Of a stretch of DNA of 34,178 nt, positions 8,885 through 17,936 are shown one piece after another. The notes under the pieces were generated by a model that saw only the letters and a program-made list of their open reading frames with translations, was not told where the DNA came from and searched no databases. The translations under genes and the position numbers were made by a program. Each line of letters opens with the position of its first letter. Position 1 is the stretch's first letter. Source of the stretch: Nymphaea colorata (Eukaryota > Streptophyta > Magnoliopsida > Nymphaeales > Nymphaeaceae); the NCBI RefSeq assembly GCF_008831285.2, contig NW_022205255.1, positions 1 through 34,178 on the forward strand, in the 5' to 3' direction.

Positions 8885-11800
8885 TCAGATCACTGATTGC
8901 ATTTGGGCCTCGTCTATGCCCTTCTACGCGGTTGAGCGTACCCTCGTCTTGCCTGCCGCCCTGTGCAGCACCAAGCCGTCCACTTCATGCCGAGTTCGTT
9001 CCTTAATGCGACTTTCCTTCATATCCCTCATCTATCTTGCCCACATCTCACGCCTCTTCTTCAGGTCCTGTCGCTACTACTGTTCCTCCTATTATAGATG
9101 AGCCATCTGCTGCTACTTTATACCGCTTGGAGTATCGTCATCGAAGTTCTCTCCCCGACGCATCGTACGTTTGGTCTTGCCTTGGTCTATGTGAACGATT
9201 GAATACTTTTGATGATGGAGTTGAGGAAGGATTGGTTTCCGGTTGGATTGGTGGGCAGTTTATCCTTGAAGAAATCGTCTCCATTGTCGTCGTTGGAACT
9301 GGTCTTGGTGTTGGAGGCGAGCAACTAGTTCAGATCCCTCTCTCCGCCGTACTTGCAAATCACGTAGGCTTCTCTTCCCCAGACGACCAGGTTGAAGATC
9401 CAGTCGAACATGATGGTGATGAGGGAGCCGAAGGGCAGGTAGTAGACTGTGTCCTCGTAGGCGATGACCATCAGGTTGTAGAGCAGCATGGTGAAGATGC
9501 AGAAGCAGTTGACGAAGTAGGCCGCCCGCATCCACTTGGACTGGAAGGGCCTCCTGCAGCAGATGTAGGCGATCATCGCCACGGGGAATATGAACAGGAG
9601 GTAGTAGACTGTCATGGAGACCGTGAGAGCAATGCCCAGGAGGGCGAACATCGTCAGATACGCTGCCAGACTCACCAAGGATTCCTCGTGGCCCCTATCG
9701 TGGCAGTAGAGCAGCTAAGTGTACGATTTTACCTTCTTCCTGCGGACCAGGAGGGGAGCGATCGCCAGCACCATGCAGAAGATGTTGAAGATGATCAGGG
9801 GGAGGAACTCTGGCCGCGGGAGCTCGGTGTAGAGGATGGTGGCGGTGAGTTGGTTGACCATGTTGAAGAAGGTCCAGAACATGAAGAACTCCCAATCGAA
9901 GAAGGCGAGCACTTTGCCGTAGGGCAGCGATCGGTAGGTTTTCTCGGGGTCTCCTCCGTACTTCTTGCAGACGATCTCGTTCCTGCTGTAGGTGATGTGG
10001 TAGAAGAGGTACATGACCAGCGCTATTCCCTGCAGGGCAACCATAATGTTCACGTTGTAGTCGTACCGCTTGTTGAAGTTGAGCACCCCCAGCGAGGCGT
10101 ATTTGGGCAGGTCGAATTCCTCCTGTCCGAAGATCTCATCGTAGCCCATCACTGTCTTGATCTGGCTGAGTCCTGAGAGCATGGGGGTGAATCTCGGAAT
10201 GATCACCATCGAGAGGTACTGGAACTGCAGGGAGAAGAAGAGCAGGTTTCCCATCCACTTCAGTCTGCCGAAGATGAAGAGGAAGGCGGAGGCCAGGATC
10301 AGCTCGCCCATCACCATGGCCACGTAGTGGAAACTGTTAGCCACCTGGTACTGCATCTTCGTGTACACTCTCAGCTCGTATCCGTTGTCCGAATCCAGCA
10401 TGAATGTGCAGTTGGCGGGCGGCAGTAGCGAGAAAATACCTGGGGAGAAGGGCTTCAAGAAGACAGTCATGTAGGAGAAGTCTATCTCCTCCTCGTAGCC
10501 GAACTTATACACGAGCAGATTGTGGTCCACTGAGTACTCAAGCGGGGTGACCTTGGTGTGGTTGGTGGTCAGCGACACCGCGTTAGCCAGTTGGTACATG
10601 TTGTCGATCCAGGGGGTCACCTTCAGGAACACCTTGAAGACGTTCTCGTAGTCCTCCTTGAAGAGCTTGACGTACTCGATGGTCACGTTGCCGATGTAGT
10701 AGCACGAGGAGAGGTTAGAGGCGTCCATCGGACAGGTGAAGTTGGCCTATATCTTACAACTGCTAGAACAACCGTCCCCTGAGTTTGGGTTCCCATCGTC
10801 GCAGGGGTCACTTCTTGCGATCCCGTCCCCGCAAATCTACGTGCACTTGGCCACGCCAGTATCGGTGTAGCCGGTCATGCAGTCGCAGCGATTGTTGAAG
10901 CCAGCGACTGCTACGTCGGTCCTAAAGTTAGTTGGCTCGCAGGTGAGACAGTTGTAGTACTGTCCGGTGGATGCGCAGGTGAGGCAGGAGTAGTGGCAGC
11001 CGATGCAGAGAGACCCCCAGAGGTAGGAGGAGTTGGCGCAGGCGCAGTAGTTGGCGACGACCGTCATGCCGATGGAGCAGTTGGTGCAGATGGAGCCGTT
11101 GATGCAGGAAATACAGTTGGCAGGACAGGGCAAGCAGAGGAAGGCTCCCGAGACCGAGTAGGTGTAGGTGGGACAGATCGGGTAGCAGAGGCCGTCGGCG
11201 CTGTTGTAGAAGGGATAGATGGCGGCGCTGCAGTTGCGCACCCTCACTTGGAACTGGGGAGCGCTGTCGTAGAGGGAGGTTTGGGTGGTGTAGAGGGTGA
11301 GGCCGCTGAGGGTGTAGTTGAGTTCCTGCTGGTAGTAGGTGGAGAAGGAGGCCATTCCTCCGCAGTATCCCTTGTCCAGGTAGCCGTAGGGCAGGGAGAG
11401 TGGCGATTTGGGGACGTTGTAGTAGGTACTGGTCGTCGTGTAGTCCACGAACAGGTAGGACTGCACTGCCAGGATCACAGGATCCCACACGACCACGTAG
11501 AAGGAAAGCGATGAGACCACAGTCGAGGGGAACACAGTCGCCATCACTATCGCATTTGCAGTGTTATCAATCACGCAGGTTATATTGACTTGGTAGTTGT
11601 CGTTTGAAGTCGCTGTTACTCCTGATAGGAAGGCCATGCAAATTGGGTTGTTGGCGGTCACTGCAGCCGGCGTAAGAGCGACGCTGAAGTTGCTACTCCG
11701 CGAGGAGGCTGAGGGGCCAGTTCCAATGCTGGCGCCTAGATAAGAAGAGAGCTACCTGCCTGGTTGTCCTTGTAGTAGGTTTGAAATTCCTTGTTGAGGA

Positions 11801-12164
11801 CTGCAGTATTGAAGACGATATACCTGCAGACCATATAGTAGATGATGGTGGTGCTATCACTGATATCGAGGTTATGTGTGAAGCCAGTGGCGACCAAATT
11901 GGTATCAAACTGTTTGAATCCGAGCGAGCTGCCGCTGATGATCCTCAGTTGCGGTATGGTGAGTGCCAATTTGGGGGTGGTGAGGACGGTTGAGAACAGG
12001 ACTGGCAGTGTGTAGACACCGGTTACCTTTTGACCGTTGCTCACTATCACCAGGTTGCGAGATTATATATACGGCGATGCCTGCCAAATAGGAGAGAATT
12101 GGCATACACTCCGCCATGCTAGTAAGGTCGCACATATCCAGAATAGAGTTACCTTTCCTTTCAT
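8885..12164 (-). CDS. Cysteine-rich polytopic membrane protein with signal peptide and coiled-coil tail (3 exons, 1079 aa)
   Basis: Two 20-nt introns (11736-11755 and 9149-9168 on the plus strand) give an open frame from ATG 12164 to TGA 8887-8885. The signal peptide is MKGKVTLFWICATLLAWRSV. A large extracellular part follows, with N-glycosylation sites and furin-like/EGF-like CxxC repeats (LCLPCPANCISCINGSICTN). Next is a CGDG...CDDGN...GDGC block typical of Myxococcus-type disulfide repeats in protist surface proteins. Then come about eight or nine hydrophobic helices (ELILASAFLFIFGRL, FWTFFNMVNQLTATILYT, LAAYLTMFALLGIALTVSMT). After the last helix is a 150-residue cytosolic tail ending in a Glu/Arg coiled coil, partly encoded by the last exon. 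It is likely a surface receptor or sensor of the ciliate Cys-rich/7TM-like type; the ligand is unknown. Confidence 0.85.
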
Positions 12165-12702
12165 TTCCTTAATAAATATTAAAAATTATTGAAAAAGCGA
12201 GATAGATATTAAATCTCCTTGGAAGATGCCGCATCTGCCAAGGCCTTCCCCCCCTCGTTCACATCGGTAAGTTATAGTTCCTAAATAAAAGTTATAACTC
12301 AGGTCTGCAAAAGGAAGGGCGGAAAATAGATTGTAATCATGGCAAATAATCCCCCCTTGGAATGGAGGTGGGAAGGATGGTCGATTTTTATTATAGAAGT
12401 ATAGGTTTTTCCAATTCAGTTTTAAGTATATTATTTTGCAAACAGATCCGTGCGTTGCGGGGTATAACACCCACGAAGGGGGGTGAGGGTGGGGAGGGGA
12501 TAAAAAGGGTGCGGAGTGGTTGGGCTTTTGTCCATTTTGGAATGGAACATTTGATAGAAAGATAGAAGGCCAAACTTTCCAAATCAAATCCCTTCCTATC
12601 TCTGCCCATCCCTTCCCTGGACGGGGTATGCTTTGGTTTTGGGTCGGCCTGCTCCTCCCCGAAATACCAGGCTTGCTGCGTATATTCTTCTTATTATATT
12701 CT
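12165..12702. other. Intergenic region between divergent genes
   Basis: 538 nt upstream of two divergent membrane-protein genes. It contains T-rich, G-rich (about 12478-12498, GGGGGGTGAGGGTGGGGAGG) and pyrimidine-rich stretches. Frames stay open under TGA-only stop, but the peptides look random. No promoter motif assignable. Confidence 0.5.
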
Positions 12703-13641
12703 ATGCGTTCGAGTGGCAAGATGAACATAAAGTTGGTCACTGAGGAGTGCCAGCGACGGCACAAACGCGAACTCTTCCGCCATCGCTCGGAGGGAGAGAT
12801 GTTCATCGATATGAGCAACCTCTGGAAGTCCAACACCCGAGAATAGTAGCGGCTCTTCACGGCGATAAAGCATTCGTAGCTCTTCTGCGAGTAGCGTTTG
12901 GACACCTTCGTGAAGTTCAACTACCGCACCATGGAGAACAAGAACATGAACTACAACACGGTCTTCCAGAAGACGCTGGCGCAGCGCAACAAATTGAAAA
13001 AGGACAGGGCCAGCTTGAGGGGAACCATGAATGTCAGCTAGTTGTGGAGCGAGAGGAATTTGCAGGATATATTGGGATCGCTACCCTACCCCAAGGATAG
13101 GCTCAAAGTGCTACATTCCTATGAAAAAAATAAGGCACTACGCATACGTACATTACGGAACCGTCAGATCCAAGAATAGGCTTACCGTTTATGATCTCAC
13201 TACTTTTGTTGATTATATTCATGGAGACCCTGACCACGCGCCATAATAGCTGCAAATTCTTCCGCACCCTCAACCGCGCCCTCCTCGCCAAGTACATCGA
13301 ACTCAAGAATTAATTCGAAAGGTTCACGCCTCCCAACCACGAAATTCTCAGCACCTTCAAAGTACCAACACTCACATGCAGACCTGGAGATTGAGACTCG
13401 GGACTGTCGTAGAGCAGGAACTCAATAAGCTGAGGTTGGAGCTTGGAGTGCAGGGACAGTTTCCCCAGGAAGAGGTCATGGCCAGGATGGTAGAGGCGCA
13501 CAAGGCAGACCAGGAGTTCAACGTACTGCCTCATTAATATAGGAGTTGTTGCGTAACGTCAACAGCACGGTTGAGACGATAAAGGACTTCATCCGTACTC
13601 TGTCAATCAAGGACCCCGCTACCGAGATTTATATTAACTGA
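12703..13641 (+). CDS. Single-pass membrane protein with charged helical flanks (4 exons, 292 aa)
   Basis: Three introns, each exactly 20 nt: 13148-13167, 13362-13381 and 13523-13542. The first is decisive: skipping it turns a TGA-terminated frame into one with a clear transmembrane helix, GLPFMISLLLLIIFMETL, at about residue 155. The N-terminal half is charged (KLVTEECQRRHKRELFRHRS), with several in-frame TAG codons (TREEERLFTAIKHSELF). The C-terminal half is helical (VEQELNKLRLELGVQGQF) and ends DPATEIYIN before TGA 13639-13641. No family recognised. The 3' end overlaps the convergent small gene by 39 bp in the model given here. Confidence 0.75.
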
Positions 13642-14049
13642 TGATGGGTGCTGGTTTGGGTATGCAATAATACTCCATTAATGGCAGTCAATCGACTAAT
13701 AAAGCTTATTTTTTTTCTGATAGATGGAAGACATCATTTAAAGCTGGTCTGCCAATTTTTCGCAATGCCGATCAGCAATGTCTGCGCTTGATTGGTCTAA
13801 ATGGGCCGTGGGGTACGCTCGTTCCATTCGTTAGAGTTTGGAAAGCATGGGTCTTTTGGAGGAGGTATCGATGATATCGTTGTATCTCCTCTTGGCTGAG
13901 AATGGCTCCTCTTACACCTCCATCGTCTCCTCCTGGGTTTACTATGACGGTTTGCTCTCCAGCATCCAACCGCCCATGCCCTCATCCTCATCCAGCAGCA
14001 TAAAACCGGACTCGAGGGTGAACTAGTCAATGGTGTCACAATCATTCAT
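13603..14049 (-). CDS. Small acidic protein, unknown (148 aa)
   Basis: From ATG 14049 the frame is open under TGA-only stop to 13603 and uses TAA/TAG eight times in positions that make an acidic protein (SKPSEETQEETMEVEEEPFS). A basic SAKRRYNDIIDTSSKRP segment resembles a bipartite nuclear localisation signal. The two other minus-strand frames are also fairly open, so the assignment rests on composition alone. The last 39 bp overlap the plus-strand gene's end; the true C-terminus may lie earlier if an intron or frame change was missed. Confidence 0.45.
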
Positions 14050-14648
14050 GGGTCTGTGTAATAGCGGGGGTACTTTAGTTGGGGTTCAGAGGGCACGCAT
14101 AAATTTTATATGAAACTGTGCATCTTTTTAATGAGATTATAATTGGAAGTCGGTCAGAAAAGCGATTTCCTATCACTAAAGGCCTCCCCTACCATTAATC
14201 CATCCCAAGAGGTGATTTATTATTCGAAAATAGGGGGCTTTAGTTGGAGAAGAATTAAAGCTCTTTCTTAATGTTTTTGAAGGGATTTAGAATAGGAAAA
14301 AATAACTAAAAATAGTGGAAAAATTATTCATATCGAGATGCCAGTTGGGGAGGACTGTCATAATTATGAAATAAGGGTTATTTTTTGAAGTTTTGATCGT
14401 ATTTTTTGGGCAACAATAAAAAAAATTTAGACTTGCATCTTGGCCGGCTTGCTTCCTTAAGGCAAGCACACCCCTCCTCTCATCCACATCCTATCGCATT
14501 ATCATTAATTAATTGATGATTCGCCTCGCCACTAGCTGGCCAGGTTGAACTTTTCCATCCATGCATCATACCCATAAACTTCTCCACCAAAATACCCCCC
14601 GCCGGACCCTGCCGCGAGTGCATCCTTCTCTCTCTATGTTTATCTTTT

Positions 14649-14680
14649 GGGTGGGGAATTGCCCTGGGGGTGGGGGTGGT
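14649..14680 (+). other. G-quadruplex-capable G-rich tract
   Basis: GGGTGGGG, an 11-nt gap, then GGGGGTGGGGGTGG: at least four runs of three or more G within 32 nt. It satisfies the usual G-quadruplex pattern. Function unknown. Confidence 0.5.
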
Positions 14681-15008
14681 TCAAAAAGAAGAAGAAAATA
14701 TCAGAATTGAAAAATAGTCACTGTTTCAACAATCGTACCTATTTTTTTTGCTTCTTGGATGGGTAGATCCATTCGTATACCCGTCTCCGCATTAACGCTT
14801 AGGAGAGCCTTGACAGGGCCGACCGATCAAGCCCCAATACCGGCAGAGAGGTGCTCTCTAACAAATCCAGTTAGGGTATCTCTACAACAAATCCACACTA
14901 TTTTCGTTCGTTTTTTCCCTTTTTTATAGATTTGGTTTTGGTTGGTCTTGGTGTGGGGGGTTCCTCTTGGTGGGCCTCTTCGCTGGTGGGTGTTTGTTCT
15001 GTCTGTTT

Positions 15009-15038
15009 GGGGTGGGGCGGGGAGTTGTTGGTGGGGGG
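15009..15038 (+). other. G-quadruplex-capable G-rich tract
   Basis: GGGGTGGGGCGGGG followed by AGTTGTTGGT and six G: four runs of four or more G within 30 nt, a strong quadruplex pattern, 20-50 bp upstream of the first coding-like sequence of the next gene. Confidence 0.55.
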
Positions 15039-15060
15039 ATCACTTTTTTTAAATCCCTGA

Positions 15061-15669
15061 CTTTGGAGAATTTCTTTATTCTATTTTATTGCGACGGGCT
15101 CATCATCGTCAGAAAGGATTTCTATCACCTACCGGCCGCCATCTTTCTCCTATGGTCTCGGCTCGGAAAGAACGGCAGTTATTTATGTATTTTGTTGGTA
15201 TTTTAGGCCATAGGTGGTGATACTGTTTTTTAGAGCGAAGGAAAGCACTAGATAAGGAGGGTAGTACCTTTGAGGACATTCTGATGCTGGATTACAGCAA
15301 GTGCGTTGAAGTTGTTGGGCAGGGGTGCGTTGAGGGGGAGGTGTGGGTTGTAGGTTGTTGGGAAGTTCATTGGTATTTGATTATATAATGCATATTCTGG
15401 CAGATTTATACTAGTAATCTGCAATTGATCCCAACAAAGGATCAGAAGCGGGGCAAGGGCATACCCCTCCTGCTAATCAGTTGCCATTATGCAAGGAAAC
15501 TCCATTGGAAATCGAGATAAAATGGAGGGAAGGTTCTTATAAATTAATGGTAAATGTTAAAAACGCATCGAAAATATATTAATACTTTGGAAGATCATCA
15601 AAAAACCATATAAATCCTCAACTTCTAACCATCCCACCCGTATCGGGTGCTCTCCTTGCATTATTGTGA
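15061..15669 (+). CDS. Partly resolved gene, 5' end not found
   Basis: Coding-like sequence SITYRPPSFSYGLGSERTAV is followed by two 20-nt introns (15187-15206 and 15214-15233) flanking a 7-nt exon, then IERRKALDKEGSTFEDILML. After a G/T-rich stretch (about 15301-15370) coding resumes one frame over as SLVFDYIMHILADLYEESAI and PLEIEIKWREGSYKLMVNVK, ending at TGA 15667-15669. The frame change needs either one missing base or an intron whose borders I could not fix (a 23-nt GT...AG at 15343-15365 would fit). No acceptable start codon was found; the first in-frame stop upstream is TGA 15058-15060. PPSFSYGLGSER resembles sperm-tail PG-rich (STPGR) repeats, a weak hint of a ciliary protein. Convergent with the Hsp110-like gene. 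Confidence 0.4.
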
Positions 15670-15776
15670 TGAGGTAGGACGGCGTCAAACTTTGGCATAT
15701 GATTAGGCGGAAGATGGAGAAAGGGTAGAAAAAGGATTGGATGGGGTGCTGGATGTTCGTGACAAAATACACAGGA

Positions 15777-17800
15777 TCATTGTGCGAGGGCATTGCGGAT
15801 GATGACGCTGGCTCCCTACAATTTCTATGGGGTGAGTTCGTCGCTATTCCAGTTGTGATTTTCCATGGCTTGGTAGGCCTCCTGTCCCCAGTTCATCACC
15901 TCCACCACGCTCTCCCTTGCCTTTTCGCTCTAAATCCCATAAAAAGTACCAAGTTTTGCTCCAAAGCCATGCAAATTTCCTCGGTGAGCCGATCGTACTG
16001 CACCCGCAGATCATCGATTGCCTTTCTTCTTGCTTACAGTTCTTCCAAAAAAGTTTTGAGGATATTGATTTCCGCATTTTTCTCCTAATACTTCTTGAAA
16101 TCTGCCTAGGAGGCCACAACTGGTTTGGCGTGTTCTTCCTCTATCCAATGCTCTGCGATTTTGATGTGTTTTTCGATCTATGCGATTTGCTGGTTGGTAG
16201 CATAGGGCCTAAGCTAGTTAAGTTTGTTCTTGCTGTTGTAGAACTTGGACTCGTAGTCGTTCTTCATTTCGTAGATCATGCCCATCCGTAGGTCCAGCTT
16301 CAGCATTTCCTCCTCCCGGCGCAGCATCTCCTTCCACACCGCCTCGCCCTTCTGACCGAAATCGTACACTTAGAATTGGTGCAGAGCCACTCTCGCGTGG
16401 ATCACCTTGTTCTCGTCGATAGTGAATGTTAGCTTGTTTGGAGTCTTGAAGCGCAGCCGGCCCAGCTGCTTCTAGATCACTCCGAGATCGACGAAGACGA
16501 TGGCGTCGATTGTGCCCTCGTTGCCGATGTTCAGAGAGACCTACGAGGTGGCTCTGCTGCGCTTGGAGAAGAGGGCGTGGCGCTGCTTGCCCCACCGGAT
16601 GCAGATGTCCTTCGTGCTGATCGAGTCGTAGCTGTACTGCAGGTTGAGGACCTTGCGCTCGATGGCCCCCAGGATGGTGCTGCCGGTGGCGATGGCCTCG
16701 CTCTGGTTGAGGCTCCGCGAGGGCTCGACCCCGAAGATCTTGGCTGCCATGCTCTGCACGCAGGGGATCCTGGAGGCGCCGCCCATGAGTTCGACTGCGT
16801 GGATGGGGATGGAGCAATTCCTCGACTGGATTGCTGCCATGGCCGATGCGATGTCTGCCAGGACTGGAACTATGATGTTTTCCAGTTCTTCCCTTCGCAT
16901 GTTATAGGTGAGGTCTTCCTCGTTGAGCAGGTATTCCAGGTTGAGGTGGTACTCGTTATTGGCGGAGAGGACGGTGCGTTGCCTCTGCACTGCGTCCAGC
17001 AGCTTCACGAAGGGCTTGCCGTTCTGCAGCAGGGACTCTTTGTGCGCCTTCTCGAAGATGCCGCTGTAGAACTCGCACACCTTCTCGTCCATGTTCTTGC
17101 AGCCAGTGTAGGGCAGGTGCTACCAGTCCATCAAACGCCCCTCGAACCGCGTGAACTGCACCAGGCTGAGCGCTACCTTAGAGTAGCCGATGTCCAGGAA
17201 GACCACATGCCTCATCTCCTCCAGGGTCTTCAGTTCCTTGAGCCTGTTGTAGGTGTACTGGGCAGCTAGGGCCGCCCACTCGTCGACCAGTCTCACCGGC
17301 TTCGAAAAGGCCAGTTCCGCGCACTTCAGCAGCGCTTCTCGGACTTCCTGGGGACAGTAGGTGGGGACGGCTAGGTACGCGATGGCCAGCGCCAAGCCGT
17401 GGCTTTCAACAATGCTTTTGACTTTTCCGAGCAGGCTGAGCAACACTTCCTCCACTGCCACTTGCGCCACTCCCTGTCTTCCCTCAACCGAAAAGACCAG
17501 ATCTTTGGCACAGTCGTACTTCACCTTGTCGTACTTGAGCTCTTCCTGGAGCAATTCCTTGTTCCTGCTGAGCGCGAGCAGTCGTTGTGGGGACCGGATG
17601 GTGTTTTTAAAGTTGGTTTTCAATTTGATGAGGGCGGGCTCGCCGATGAGTCTTTCTGTGGGCGTGTAGCCCACCAGTGACGGCGTCTCTCTGAAATTGG
17701 CCTCGTTGGTCAGCACCTCCAGCTTCTCCCCGTTGAAGGCGCACAGCTTGAAGCTCCAAGAACCCAGATCCAGACCGCAAATCACGGGAGTTGACTTCAT
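15777..17800 (-). CDS. Hsp110-like Hsp70-superfamily chaperone (2 exons, 667 aa)
   Basis: ATG 17800 to TGA 15779-15777, one 20-nt intron (15930-15949). The actin-like ATPase domain begins VICGLDLGSWSFKLCAFNGE (phosphate-1 loop, normally GIDLGTT). It continues with RETPSLVGYTPTERLIGEPA, the phosphate-2 motif VVFLDIGYSKVALSLV, and adenosine-binding VELMGGASRIPCVQSMAAKI. Hsp70's conserved NEPTAAALAYG is replaced by VDEWAALAAQYT, and the linker DLLLLDV is absent; after a short beta region comes a long charged helical domain with MGMIYEMKNDYESKFYNSKN, like the Hsp110/Sse C-domain. This fits a nucleotide-exchange factor/holdase rather than a canonical Hsp70. Divergent from the LRR gene, 136 bp apart. 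Confidence 0.87.
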
Positions 17801-17936
17801 TTTAGAATTATAAACTTTCCATCCAACAACAATCACAATACGGGGGTATGCTACAGCCCGGGGGATATCAGCATATGTATATGGGATGGGTATACGGTGG
17901 GGTTGGATTTGAATTGAGAATAGTTATAATCTTCAG

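Larger units (their letters stand above)
14050..15060. other. Long low-coding spacer with G-rich tracts
   Basis: About 1 kb in which I find no convincing gene. It has AT-rich blocks (14100-14460), two G-rich blocks listed separately, and a near-direct repeat of TCTCT..AACAAATCC around 14855 and 14880. A frame starting ATG near 14759 (GRSIRIPVSALTLRRALTGP) is open until about 15218 and might be the 5' part of the following gene, but its middle is T/G-rich low-complexity sequence. Confidence 0.4.

Noticed and set aside
12362-12720. Long plus-strand frame open under TGA-only stop (starting MEVGRMVDFYYRS)
   Set aside because: Composition is random-looking with Gly/Arg-rich low complexity, no homology recognised, and it runs out of frame into the real gene starting at 12703.
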